Origin: Acidilobaceae archaeon
GTDB lineage: Archaea; Thermoproteota; Thermoprotei_A; Sulfolobales; Acidilobaceae
Reading direction: 5' to 3'
NCBI GenBank assembly: GCA_027080775.1
Contig: JALWPV010000028.1
Span: forward strand, 62,001 to 126,000
Length of the DNA stretch: 64,000 nucleotides
The translations under genes and the position numbers were made by a program. Under the pieces are notes generated by a model. That model searched no databases, had not been told where the DNA came from, and worked only from the letters and a program-made list of their open reading frames with translations. This document shows, in pieces, positions 1-7,822 of the stretch; within the stretch, counting starts at the first letter, position 1, and each line of letters begins with the position of its first letter.

Positions 1-420
1 CCCTAGTATGGCGGTGTTAACTATTGGTACTCCCAGGGTCTCCATCGCTATCTCCACGGCATCGACGACCGCCACTCTAGCCTCCCTGTCGAGTCCCACA
101 ACCTTGGCTACCTCCCCGGGGCTGAGGCGCGTGTTAACTATTAGCGCGCCGCCCTCCCTGAGGCCCTCTATGGTCTCCCTCGTCAGCAGTGATGGGTCCA
201 AGACTACTACTATGTGGGGGTTAGTTATCGGGGTCCTAGGCACGAGAGGCGTATCAGATATCCTTGTATAGGCCCTCACGGGGGCTCCACGACGCTCAGC
301 GCCGAACTCGGGGAATGCTAGGGCGTAGCGCCCCTCTAGTATTGCCGCAGCAGCTACTATCTCGCTCGCGGTTACAGCGCCCTGCCCGCCCCTGCCGTGC
401 CACCGGATATCTATCCTCAA
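1..420 (-). CDS. porG: pyruvate/2-oxoacid:ferredoxin oxidoreductase gamma subunit (3' end outside window)
   Basis: The first 140 residues of a POR-type gamma subunit are present; the gene runs off the left edge. The N-terminal GRGGQGAVTA motif is the hallmark of the gamma domain, followed by FGAERRGAPV, IVVLDPSL and an ITNPH segment, all typical of gamma subunits of pyruvate or 2-oxoisovalerate:ferredoxin oxidoreductase. This subunit helps bind coenzyme A in the complex that decarboxylates 2-oxoacids and reduces ferredoxin. I chose the TTG at 420 because gaggggtg lies six bases upstream. The remaining subunits (delta, alpha, beta) should follow to the left. Substrate (pyruvate versus branched-chain oxoacid) cannot be decided here. 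Confidence 0.87.
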   Translation of the reverse strand, partial: MRIDIRWHGRGGQGAVTASEIVAAAAILEGRYALAFPEFGAERRGAPVRAYTRISDTPLVPRTPITNPHIVVVLDPSLLTRETIEGLREGGALIVNTRLSPGEVAKVVGLDREARVAVVDAVEIAMETLGVPIVNTAILG

Positions 421-532
421 AGCGGGCACCCCTCAAGTGCTCCATACTAGCATTAACTCCCCCTCTCAATAAATGCTTGTCACACCAGCGAAGTCCTGCG
501 CACTAGTTTGGAGGGCCTGGTTGGCGTCGTGC

Positions 533-545
533 ATAAACTCTTAAG
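533..545 (+). promoter_or_regulatory. putative TATA box for the 573 gene
   Basis: An A/T-rich ataaactcttaag element lies about 30 bases before the GTG at 573 in an otherwise GC-rich spacer. This would give a very short leader, fitting the absence of a clear Shine-Dalgarno site. Confidence 0.4.
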
Positions 546-572
546 ATTGATGCCCAGTAGGGCTGGCTCGGG

Positions 573-953
573 GTGCTTCTCTTGCCGGGCGAGGTAGAAC
601 CTGTGGTCACGATTAGGGTTAGCAGCCTATCCGACCTAGCCAGACTCGCATCCACCATGGCTTCCCGCTTAATAGTAATGCCTGTGTATCGCTTCAAGAG
701 GGATGGGAAGGTATACTACATGCTCCAGGCCTCGTTCAAGGACTACTACAAGCTCTACGGTCTCCCAATAGTCTATTATTACTCTAGGAGCGAGGACGAT
801 GACGTTAAAGACGAGGATGCAAAATACATACTCGTGAAGGCCGACATGACAGGGGAGACCGTTGAGGTAGCCGCATACGCTAAGACTGGCTTCGTGGTCA
901 TACCAATCGTCAACCTAGCCGAGAAGCCTCCCCACCTACCCGACGAGCTATGA
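573..953 (+). CDS. conserved hypothetical protein, 126 aa
   Basis: I do not recognise a named family. The protein has a short N-terminal helix (about residues 15-30), a beta-rich middle with RFKRDGKVYYMLQ, a tyrosine-rich stretch (DYYKLYGLPIVYYYS) and an acidic loop, ending in further strands. It looks like a small cytosolic alpha/beta protein. A start at GTG 603 (MTIRVSS) is an alternative, but the TATA-like element about 30 bases before 573 favours the longer form as a nearly leaderless transcript. It is transcribed convergently with the winged-helix gene that ends 14 bases downstream. Confidence 0.6.
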   Translation: MLLLPGEVEPVVTIRVSSLSDLARLASTMASRLIVMPVYRFKRDGKVYYMLQASFKDYYKLYGLPIVYYYSRSEDDDVKDEDAKYILVKADMTGETVEVAAYAKTGFVVIPIVNLAEKPPHLPDEL

Positions 954-967
954 GTCACTCTCGGGCA

Positions 968-1303
968 TCAGCTCTCGGCAGGGACTGCCTCTGCCTGCCC
1001 TCCAGTCCCCACCACCTCTTGAGTGACTATGGCGTCGTCCTCCTTGCTGTGCGCCTCAACGGCGTTTAGCCCCTTTTCAATTATTAAGCTTAAATCACTA
1101 AACCCAATATTTAGGAGCCTCTCGCCGAGCACACTTATCCTGTATATCCTGTGGCTGCCTTTGGAGTATACAACGTCAACTAAGCCTAGCTCCTCCATGA
1201 ACTTAAACGCTGATAGAACCAGATACCTGGGCATACCTGTTACAGCCACCATATCACCAGGGCTGGCCATCCCAACACTCCTTAGAGCCTTCAGTAGCTC
1301 CAA
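968..1303 (-). CDS. winged-helix transcriptional regulator, 111 aa
   Basis: Residues 1-75 form a winged helix: an N-terminal helix (ELLKALRSVGMASPGD), a turn and recognition helix (VAVTGMPRYLVLSAFKFMEELGLVDVV) and a wing (YSKGSHRIYRISVLGERLL). The rest is a short helix and a polar tail. It probably binds DNA as a small archaeal ArsR/MarR-like repressor or activator; target unknown. TTG 1303 is preferred over TTG 1307-1309 because gggagg sits seven bases before it. A TATA-like tatatgt (rc of about 1343-1353) lies upstream. Confidence 0.7.
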   Translation of the reverse strand: MELLKALRSVGMASPGDMVAVTGMPRYLVLSAFKFMEELGLVDVVYSKGSHRIYRISVLGERLLNIGFSDLSLIIEKGLNAVEAHSKEDDAIVTQEVVGTGGQAEAVPAES

Positions 1304-1430
1304 GATCAAGCCTCCCGCACCCCGCTGTTGTTTTAGGTGCGCTACCTACATATAATCCATGCATCGCGTAGTACGACTAGGGTAACACCGCCAGATCTCA
1401 TGGATAGCGATATCTGCGTGGTGTCACTCG

Positions 1431-1940
1431 ATGCGCGGTAGACGGGGGGGATTCATCAGAGTAAGGGCGCGGTGCATCGCCATAGACGCTAGCGGCAGAC
1501 TCCTAGTACAGATCACGCCCGACGGCCACGCGGAGATCCCGGGAGGCAGACTCGAGTACGAGGAGAGCATACCATTCTGCCTTGTAAGGGAGATGGCCGA
1601 GGAGGCTGGAGTCACGGCTGAGCCCCGAGAGCTTATCTATGTCGTAGAGTTCAGGGGGGTTAGGAAGGGCAGGAGGAGACACGAGATCCTATTCTATTTC
1701 AAGTGTAACATACGCGGCGAGCCCCACCAGAAGGAGAGAGGCCTTAGATTCGAGTGGCTCAGACCCGAAGACCTCTCCAGAGAGGCGTTCTGGCCTCCCC
1801 AGCTTCTAGAATACCTGCAGAGCGACGCACCCTACTTCCCCTTCGTGAGGTACTTAAGTATTGTAGATGATAGGGTCGAGTACATCCTATCTAGGAGGGC
1901 CTCCCCCACAGAGGCCAGGGAAGCCCAACACCTCCCTTAA
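1431..1940 (+). CDS. NUDIX hydrolase, 169 aa
   Basis: A complete Nudix box is visible around residues 36-58: GGRLEYEE followed by REMAEEAGV, matching G-x5-E-x7-R-E-U-x-E-E-x-G-U. The glutamates of REMAEEAG bind the metal ions that hydrolyse a nucleoside diphosphate linked to another moiety. The preceding strand pattern (RCIAIDASGRLLVQI) fits the alpha/beta/alpha Nudix fold. The substrate (ADP-ribose, oxidised nucleotides or others) is not evident. The ATG at 1431 has gtggtg seven bases upstream. Its last 54 bases overlap the convergent gene on the other strand. Confidence 0.88.
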   Translation: MRGRRGGFIRVRARCIAIDASGRLLVQITPDGHAEIPGGRLEYEESIPFCLVREMAEEAGVTAEPRELIYVVEFRGVRKGRRRHEILFYFKCNIRGEPHQKERGLRFEWLRPEDLSREAFWPPQLLEYLQSDAPYFPFVRYLSIVDDRVEYILSRRASPTEAREAQHLP

Positions 1941-2993
1941 GAGATCCCGCCTCTCAAGCCTATCAATATCGTATGCCGCGGCCAGCCCACCACCTTTCAC
2001 TTTTACCTGCGCCTCGCCGGCAAGGATAGCCGATATAGTGGATGCTATACCGGATGACAGGGATAAGCAGTCACTATAACATCCTAGAATGGCTATAAGC
2101 CCCGAAGGCCCCTCCTCCAGGCTCCCTACGAGGGGCGACTTGTCTGGTGCCAGGATGGTCTCCCTAACCCTGAGACCCTGGATTAGGTGAAGATCGCCCC
2201 TCTCTATCGAGTCTCCCAGGGCCCCGGCTATGCTTCCAAGCAGCCCGACCGCCCCACTAGCGCTACCGGCGGCCTCTAAGCATATGGTGAAGCGCCCGTC
2301 AAGCCATAAACCGCTAAGGGAATCAGATACCACTAGAGAGGCGCCCAGCGGGGTGAAGCCATCTATGCACCCGGTTCTAGTTCTAGGGAGATGCTTGGGG
2401 ACATGATCCCGTAGCATGGACATCCATATGTAGCCTTCATCCACTATCACGTAGTCAAAGTTATAGGAGGTACCACCTACATCTATACCTACGACTTTCC
2501 CCTCCTTAGTGGCAATTCCTATGCGTGGGCTGTAGAGGCTCTCCACTCTCTTCAAGCTCTTTAGTAGAGCAACCGTGAGCTTGGGGGCTGAGGCGATGTA
2601 CGCCTCACCCTCTATATAGGCTAACGTACTCATCTTAATGGGGAACGACGAGCCTGTGCTTCCCTCGACGACGCGCAAGCCTACCTTCCTGGGCTCCCAG
2701 ATCGTTTTTTCGACGCGCTTCACCGTGTACGCCATACTTGCATCGCTGACGAGGTAGTGGATCCTCGTCTTCTTGAAGAGCTGAGCCTTACCAACAAGCT
2801 TCCTCATGTGCGAGTAGGTACCATTAGCCACTTCTAGGTTACGCTTGTCAGTATAGAGCCTGTGCAGCACAACGTACCCACTTCCCAGCGAGTACAGAGC
2901 TACCGCTATGCTAGTCTTCTTCAGCGTCTTCGAGAGGATCTGGGCTATAACGGCTGCATGAGGCCCTCCTCCAATTATTGCTACCCGAACCAA
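1887..2993 (-). CDS. FAD-dependent oxidoreductase, DAO/sarcosine oxidase beta-like, 368 aa
   Basis: An N-terminal Rossmann strand-loop (VRVAIIGGGPHAAV), a mid segment SAPKLTVALLKSLKRVE corresponding to the D-amino-acid-oxidase substrate-domain helix, and a C-terminal DKSPLVGSLEEGPSGLIAILGCYSDCLSLSSG pattern (residues about 310-345 in shorter pieces) fit the DAO fold used by sarcosine oxidase beta and proline dehydrogenase beta subunits. It likely holds FAD and oxidises a secondary amine or amino acid. The glycine motif is imperfect (GGGPHA rather than GxGxxG). TTG 2993 is chosen because ggggaggtg ends eight bases upstream, inside the stop of the preceding gene; the two genes form an operon and presumably a complex. 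Confidence 0.65.
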   Translation of the reverse strand: MVRVAIIGGGPHAAVIAQILSKTLKKTSIAVALYSLGSGYVVLHRLYTDKRNLEVANGTYSHMRKLVGKAQLFKKTRIHYLVSDASMAYTVKRVEKTIWEPRKVGLRVVEGSTGSSFPIKMSTLAYIEGEAYIASAPKLTVALLKSLKRVESLYSPRIGIATKEGKVVGIDVGGTSYNFDYVIVDEGYIWMSMLRDHVPKHLPRTRTGCIDGFTPLGASLVVSDSLSGLWLDGRFTICLEAAGSASGAVGLLGSIAGALGDSIERGDLHLIQGLRVRETILAPDKSPLVGSLEEGPSGLIAILGCYSDCLSLSSGIASTISAILAGEAQVKVKGGGLAAAYDIDRLERRDLLREVLGFPGLCGGGPPR

Positions 2994-2997
2994 GGAC

Positions 2998-4677
2998 TCA
3001 CACCTCCCCGGCGATAAGCATTGCCTCGTCAAGCCTGAGTGGGGCTGCGGCTCCAGCAGGGACTATTGTCTCCAGTGGTAGGAGTGCTGGCGAGACGCCA
3101 AGTATCATACTGGAGAACTGTATTATTGCTGGCAAGGCCTCCCTGCCCGAGTCGAGCCCCTTAAGCGCACCGGTCGCCTCTATTGCAGCTCTTACGTCCC
3201 TAAACCTCCTCAGGTAATGCTCTAATGCTGCGAGCTCCACTCCGGCGCAGGCGTCAACGAATTCAGCGCGAGCCACCCCCGGGGAGACAAGCATCTCGGG
3301 CTCCGCCGGCGGGCTGGCCTGGGGCCCCTGCCTCTGCTCCACCAAGAGATCCGCGGCCTGGGGATCCTTCATAAGGTCTATTAGCGCCGCCTTCAAGTCC
3401 GACTCGTCCGCCAGGCCGAGGTAGACGGCCGCCCCGAGGCCAGCCAGCGCGCCTCCGTGATAGGAGGCGTACTCGCTCACCTCACCCGCAGCCAGCCCAG
3501 CAACAAAGACTCCCTCGCCGCAGGAGTGGTTCTCTGCGAAGCGTGGGACAATGGCTTTTATCGTCTCCGAGTAGGTGAAGCCCCTGCATAGGGGGGCTAG
3601 TGTAACTATGTCGGGGTAAGGGCCTATAGTGGACACTATAGCGTCCGCGACTATGCTTTCATACTCGCGGAAATCAACGATTAAGCCCTCGGGGCCCGGC
3701 TTCACGCTGGTCACGCGGTCTACCACTAGCTCCACGCCGTACCTGGAGGCGTAGTCGAGGTATCTCAGGCCCTTGGCTAGGCCGTCCTTCGCTATTAAAA
3801 CCACTCTGTCAGCATACTTGGATGCCAACTGCCCGGCGACCCGTAGGGCCCAGTCGTTCCAGCCTACTACAGCGACGCTCTTGAAGTGTATGTTATACGA
3901 AGACGTCAGCCTTAGCATGTAGTCCGACGACACTATGCCCGGGAGCCAGTTACCCGGGAACACCGGCCTCGCGTCAACGCCGCCCGATGCCATGACGAGC
4001 GCCTTGGCCTCGAGCGCTAGGTAGCCCTCGGGAGTCCTCACGAGCAGTGACCCGTCGGGTAGCCTCAGTATGTACTCGGAGCTAGCCATGACCCTCACGC
4101 CGCCATCGGAGATTAGCCTCGAGTGAAGCCCCGAGGCCAGCTCGGCGGAGGATTTTGAGGGGTCGACCTCGCTCGGGCTCCATAGGCCTCCTGTATACCC
4201 ACCTATGCTATCCGAGAAATCTATGACTCCAACCCTAGCCCCCGCCTTGGCCGCCGCTAGCGCCGCCGAGAGTCCGCTGACCCCCGAGCCTACTACTACG
4301 ACGTCGAACCTGACCTTAGGCAGCGATGACGGCGCCAGTGGGGACCGGCCTGGAGCCACCGAACCCTCTACAACAGGCCCCCCGGGAGACGTGGGAGGCT
4401 CAGGGCCCCTCGGCCTAGAGAGCCTTAATACGGTAGCGGGGGGCGCCTGGCCGAAGATGTCTACAATCACACCGTCCCCCACGATAAGGCGAGAGCAATC
4501 CCAGGGCTTGTAGGCATAAGGCCAGGCGGGGGGCGCCTGTCTGAGAGAGTACCTAAAGGCCAACTCGCTTACTATGCCAACGTCAAGCGGTTTCCCTGGC
4601 TGCACTCGCAGCTCCTCTTTATCGTATAATACTCTACAGCCAGCGCCTGGAGGAGCATCCATTTCGAGGCGCACCAT
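2998..4677 (-). CDS. sarcosine oxidase alpha / HcnAB-like FAD protein, 559 aa
   Basis: The core is a pyridine-nucleotide-disulfide type flavoprotein: FAD motif VVVGSGVSGLSAALAAAKAG (around residue 130), VMASGG, a second Rossmann VAVVGWNDWALRVA and a closing GEGVFVAGLAAGE. This order, flanked by an N-terminal ferredoxin-like segment and a C-terminal BFD-like helical segment, is that of sarcosine oxidase alpha, hydrogen cyanide synthase HcnB and archaeal dye-linked L-proline dehydrogenase alpha. The cysteines that normally bind 2Fe-2S clusters in both flanking modules are missing here: the C-terminal CxC pair is reduced to one Cys in VDACAG. I prefer ATG 4677 to TTG 4737 because a TATA box for this strand would otherwise fall inside the coding sequence. 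It forms an operon with the DAO-like gene. Confidence 0.65.
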   Translation of the reverse strand: MVRLEMDAPPGAGCRVLYDKEELRVQPGKPLDVGIVSELAFRYSLRQAPPAWPYAYKPWDCSRLIVGDGVIVDIFGQAPPATVLRLSRPRGPEPPTSPGGPVVEGSVAPGRSPLAPSSLPKVRFDVVVVGSGVSGLSAALAAAKAGARVGVIDFSDSIGGYTGGLWSPSEVDPSKSSAELASGLHSRLISDGGVRVMASSEYILRLPDGSLLVRTPEGYLALEAKALVMASGGVDARPVFPGNWLPGIVSSDYMLRLTSSYNIHFKSVAVVGWNDWALRVAGQLASKYADRVVLIAKDGLAKGLRYLDYASRYGVELVVDRVTSVKPGPEGLIVDFREYESIVADAIVSTIGPYPDIVTLAPLCRGFTYSETIKAIVPRFAENHSCGEGVFVAGLAAGEVSEYASYHGGALAGLGAAVYLGLADESDLKAALIDLMKDPQAADLLVEQRQGPQASPPAEPEMLVSPGVARAEFVDACAGVELAALEHYLRRFRDVRAAIEATGALKGLDSGREALPAIIQFSSMILGVSPALLPLETIVPAGAAAPLRLDEAMLIAGEV

Positions 4678-4716
4678 TATGCTAGGCGCTCTCAGCGATG
4701 GAGCAGAGAGGTAAGC

Positions 4717-4729
4717 CTTTATAAACTTT
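4717..4729. promoter_or_regulatory. symmetric TATA box between divergent dehydrogenase and pilin genes
   Basis: The sequence ctttataaacttt contains the self-complementary core tttataaa. Rightwards, a start site about 26 bases on gives a 29-base leader carrying ggggtga before the pilin ATG. Leftwards, it gives a leader of about 20 bases before ATG 4677. One element may therefore serve both genes. Confidence 0.45.
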
Positions 4730-4777
4730 AGACGCAATCACGAAGACTGGTAGCACAAAACCTGGGGGTGACAAGTC

Positions 4778-5206
4778 ATGACGGTAGCCCAGAGAAGGAG
4801 GGGCCTCTCCCCCATAGTCTCTGTAATACTGCTAATACTCGTAGCCGTCGGCGCGACAATAATACTTTACACCTGGCTAAGCAGTGCTGCATCAAACAAC
4901 CCCACGCACACGGGCGAGCTGTATGAAAGAGTGGTCATTAATGCCGTACAATACAATAACACAGCAAACACGGCCACGATTTACGTGACAAACCTGGGTA
5001 AGGTAAGCGTGAAGATCGCATCCGCTTACATACTTGATGCAGTAAATGGTCAGGCTGTGTGTAGCAACACAAGCGCCAACGTGCCAATCGGCGTAGGTAA
5101 GACGGGTAATGTAACTATAACATCATGCTCCCTAGGTAAGGGAGTCTACATAGCTAAGATAGTAACGAGCGATGGTGTATCAGCAACATATACATTCACA
5201 AGATAA
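4778..5206 (+). CDS. type IV pilin / archaellin-like secreted subunit, 142 aa
   Basis: The N-terminus is a class III signal peptide: basic RRRG followed directly by LSPIVSVILLILVAVGATIILYTWL split as a polymerising hydrophobic helix. Cleavage by prepilin peptidase PibD would be expected after RRRG. Residues 45-142 form a beta-rich head with several Asn-x-Ser/Thr sites for N-glycosylation and two cysteines that could form a disulfide. It most likely assembles into an extracellular pilus or adhesion filament using the ATPase and membrane proteins encoded just downstream. The ATG is preceded by ggggtgac. It is transcribed away from the dehydrogenase pair, with its own terminator-like region. Confidence 0.88.
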   Translation: MTVAQRRRGLSPIVSVILLILVAVGATIILYTWLSSAASNNPTHTGELYERVVINAVQYNNTANTATIYVTNLGKVSVKIASAYILDAVNGQAVCSNTSANVPIGVGKTGNVTITSCSLGKGVYIAKIVTSDGVSATYTFTR

Positions 5207-5242
5207 TAAAATAATATTCTTATATATCTTTTTTAAAGATAT
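5207..5242 (+). terminator. T-rich terminator with small hairpin after the pilin gene
   Basis: Directly after the pilin stop, an A/T-rich tract leads to a run of six T. Positions 5224-5231 (atatcttt) and 5235-5242 (aaagatat) form an eight-base inverted repeat around a TTT loop, and aaagatat is repeated once more at 5244-5251. T-runs of this kind terminate archaeal transcription; the hairpin may stabilise the 3' end. Confidence 0.5.
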
Positions 5243-5280
5243 TAAAGATATTAGTGAAGTGTGGACTCCCAATGCTTTTA

Positions 5281-5310
5281 GGGCAGAAGCCCCTCTGTAA
5301 GAAATAGAGG
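5281..5310 (+). other. two overlapping short hairpins in the pilus spacer
   Basis: GGGC (5281-5284) pairs with GCCC (5289-5292), and CCTCT (5291-5295) pairs with AGAGG (5306-5310). The two stems share bases 5291-5292, so they would compete or stack in RNA. No coding sequence explains this 160-base spacer. Confidence 0.35.
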
Positions 5311-5334
5311 AATGTGACATCGGAGAAGCTGCTG

Positions 5335-5350
5335 TAGTACTATAGTACTA
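5335..5350. promoter_or_regulatory. 16-bp perfect palindrome upstream of the pilus ATPase
   Basis: The sequence tagtactatagtacta reads the same on both strands. It ends 19 bases before the ATPase start and overlaps the only TATA-like run (actataaa). Its position on the promoter suggests an operator for a dimeric regulator. Confidence 0.5.
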
Positions 5351-5369
5351 TAAAGGTTGGTGTTAAGCC

Positions 5370-6944
5370 TTGCTGGAGTACAATCAAAGTCCAAACAGAG
5401 TGAACGTCCCAGCGAGGGCGAGTCCATCTTCTATAGTAGACTTCTACAGGATTCACGAATTCAGTTCCGCACTCATATACTACGAGCGCGACCTGACTCT
5501 TACTTATCGTGTCCTAGAGCCAACTCTCGATGCTGTCGAGACCGAGGTCCTACTAGAGCTTCGTCGTATCCTCCTAAGCGAATCGCATTGGCATAGACTC
5601 CCCGAGCCCCTGCGCTTCATAGATGCTGTGAAGGCTGTCTACGAGGCTCTTAGGGACCTCTTTAGAGGGCCCTTAAGGCATCTGCTGTCTAAACTTCGTG
5701 AGAACCTGGACGCTAGAGGTGGAGCGCTGGCCTATTCGGTTTTGAAGCTCTCCTACTATATTGCCCGCGACGTCTTCGGCTACGGTCCCCTTGACCCCCT
5801 GATTCGGGATCCCTATGTAGAGGATATTAGTGGTGAGGGTGATAGTAGGGTTTACGTGTACCATAGGGTTCACGGGTGGCTTAGGACTAGCGTATATCTA
5901 TCGAGGGAGGAGGCTGATAGGCTGGCTAAGCTCTTGGTGCTCCGGGCTAGGAGGAATATTAGTGTGGCGCACCCGATTAGTGAGGGCAGCCTTATACCAG
6001 AGGGTTACAGGGTACACGTGGCTTTGGGTGTCGTTACGAGGCGTGGGAGCACCTTTACTATTAGGAAGTATGCTGAGGAGCCCTTCACGCTCCCGAGGCT
6101 TGTGGCGCTTCACTCGATAGACCCGAGGATAGCCGGGTACCTATGGCTTGCGGTGGATAACATAGTTAGCATGCTTATAGGCGGGCCTATGGGATCGGGT
6201 AAGACGACACTGCTGAACACGGTGGCGATGCTCCTCAAGCCTGAGTATAAGATTGTGACCCTGGAGGATACGCCCGAGTTGTTCCTGCCACACGAGAACT
6301 GGGTGCCGCTCGTCACTAGGCCCAGCTATGAGCCCGGTGTAGAGGACATAGGCCTATACGACCTTCTTAGGAGTAGCCTACGCCAGAGGCCCGAGTATCT
6401 TATCATAGGTGAGATAAGGGGAGAGGAGGCTTACACCTTCTTCCAGGCCATAGCCGTGGGCCACGGCGGCCTTGCAACGATACACGGGGAGAGCGTGGAG
6501 CACGTCGTGAACAGGCTTCGCTCCCCACCCATGAATGTCCCGGTGAACATGATACCCCTGGTTAGGGTCTACATACTGACTAGGAATTACCCCACCAGCG
6601 AGGGCCTCGCAAGGAGGGTAACTGAGGTAAGGGAGGCTGAGGGCGTCGACGCCGCCACCGGGAGGATCCTGCTTAACACCCTCGCTTCATACGATCCCGG
6701 GAGTGATAGGTGGGAGGTGGCGCCTAAGAGCGTGGTGCTCGACATGCTGGCTGAGAGGCTGGGCCTTTCTATACTCGAGCTTAGGGAGGAGTGGGAGAGG
6801 AGGGCAACCATAATGAAGTATCTAGCCGAGAAGAGGCTCTACGACGCCGCCACCGTGGTATCCTATGTTAAGAGGTACGCTGTCGACCCTGACCCCGTAT
6901 ACGGGGAGGCTGAGGCCTATGTCGGGAGGGTCACAATCGAGTAG
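5370..6944 (+). CDS. type IV pilus/archaellum-type secretion ATPase (FlaI/PilB/VirB11 family), 524 aa
   Basis: This hexameric cytoplasmic ATPase powers filament assembly. The Walker A motif GGPMGSGKTT is near residue 270, followed by the Asp box LEDTPE, Walker B LIIGEIRGEEA near 345 and the His box GHGGLATIHGES. Helical residues 1-200 form the N-terminal domain that contacts the membrane partner. Length fits archaeal FlaI/UpsE. TTG 5370 has ggttggtg eight bases upstream; GTG 5400 is an alternative because the nearest TATA-like run is close. The two following genes encode the expected membrane platform. Neighbour content (one pilin, no flaF-G-H genes) favours a pilus or adhesion filament rather than the archaellum. 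Confidence 0.92.
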   Translation: MLEYNQSPNRVNVPARASPSSIVDFYRIHEFSSALIYYERDLTLTYRVLEPTLDAVETEVLLELRRILLSESHWHRLPEPLRFIDAVKAVYEALRDLFRGPLRHLLSKLRENLDARGGALAYSVLKLSYYIARDVFGYGPLDPLIRDPYVEDISGEGDSRVYVYHRVHGWLRTSVYLSREEADRLAKLLVLRARRNISVAHPISEGSLIPEGYRVHVALGVVTRRGSTFTIRKYAEEPFTLPRLVALHSIDPRIAGYLWLAVDNIVSMLIGGPMGSGKTTLLNTVAMLLKPEYKIVTLEDTPELFLPHENWVPLVTRPSYEPGVEDIGLYDLLRSSLRQRPEYLIIGEIRGEEAYTFFQAIAVGHGGLATIHGESVEHVVNRLRSPPMNVPVNMIPLVRVYILTRNYPTSEGLARRVTEVREAEGVDAATGRILLNTLASYDPGSDRWEVAPKSVVLDMLAERLGLSILELREEWERRATIMKYLAEKRLYDAATVVSYVKRYAVDPDPVYGEAEAYVGRVTIE

Positions 6945-7812
6945 GGTCAAGGTGTACCCACTCCTAGGCCTATACAGGATAGCGGAGAGACTGGGCCTAG
7001 CTGGCCCAGCGGATAAGCTGGCCTCCAAGCTCGACGTGTACATACGCGGCTCCGGCCTCAGGGTCTCGCCGAGGGGCTATGCCGCCCTGGTATTCCTCTC
7101 GAGTATCTCGAGCTTGGCGCTCGCACCCATCCTATTGGTCTTGACTCGTAATCCGCTCCTCTCATTGGGCGCCTCCCTGGTAATATCTGCGGTAGCTTAT
7201 GTTCTGGGCTACTCATACCCCATGGTGAGATATAGGAATAGGGGTGAGATGCTCGAGATAAAGGTGATAAAGCTCGAGATGTACATGCTCTCCGCCTTCC
7301 TCTCGACGCCTAGCTATAGGGATGCGCTCTACAAGCTCTACGAGCGCCGTGACCTAGTAGGCTTCGAGGTCGAACTCGAGGAGGCTGCTAGGTACATGGC
7401 CCTCCAGAGGGGGGACGCTGCGGAAGCACTCGCCAGGGCAGCCTCCATAACGCCCTCGAGGACCACGCGGGCCCTTCTCGAGAGCCTCAGGGGCCTCCTC
7501 CAAGCTGGCTTCGGCCTCGTTGAGTACCTACGCTGGGCCCTCGCGAGCCACTACAGCCAGGTCGAGGCTAGGTATAGAGCAGCGTTGGACAGTCTCTCGA
7601 TGCTCATGGAGATATATATGGCCCTGGCAGTCTTGGCCCCGGTCCTCACAATCATAGGTATAATAGCGCTCTATGGAATAGGGACCTCGATAGTCAAGCC
7701 CACGATAAACCCCCAGCTTATAATAGGAGCCGTGGCCTTCGTCGTCAGCCCCGCCGTGGCCTTGTGGGTCCTCATAACTGCTGACAGCATAATCTCGAGG
7801 CTAAGGCCCTGA
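6919..7812 (+). CDS. type II/IV secretion membrane protein, TadC/FlaJ-type, first half, 297 aa
   Basis: Two hydrophobic segments (about residues 50-100, then 240-290) flank a helical cytoplasmic T2SF-like domain with MLSAFLSTPSYRDALYKLYE and SLRGLLQAGFGLVEYLRWALA. Such domains form the inner-membrane platform rotated or pushed by the ATPase. FlaJ-type proteins usually carry two such domains in one chain of about 500 residues; here this protein holds one and the next gene the other. ATG 6919 follows gaggctgagg and overlaps the end of the ATPase gene by 26 bases, implying coupled translation. Confidence 0.78.
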   Translation: MSGGSQSSRVKVYPLLGLYRIAERLGLAGPADKLASKLDVYIRGSGLRVSPRGYAALVFLSSISSLALAPILLVLTRNPLLSLGASLVISAVAYVLGYSYPMVRYRNRGEMLEIKVIKLEMYMLSAFLSTPSYRDALYKLYERRDLVGFEVELEEAARYMALQRGDAAEALARAASITPSRTTRALLESLRGLLQAGFGLVEYLRWALASHYSQVEARYRAALDSLSMLMEIYMALAVLAPVLTIIGIIALYGIGTSIVKPTINPQLIIGAVAFVVSPAVALWVLITADSIISRLRP

Positions 7813-7822
7813 GGGGCCGGCG

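Noticed and set aside
264-506. 80-residue plus-strand frame
   Set aside because: Antisense to the clear porG gamma domain; composition Arg/Pro/Leu-rich as expected for a shadow frame.
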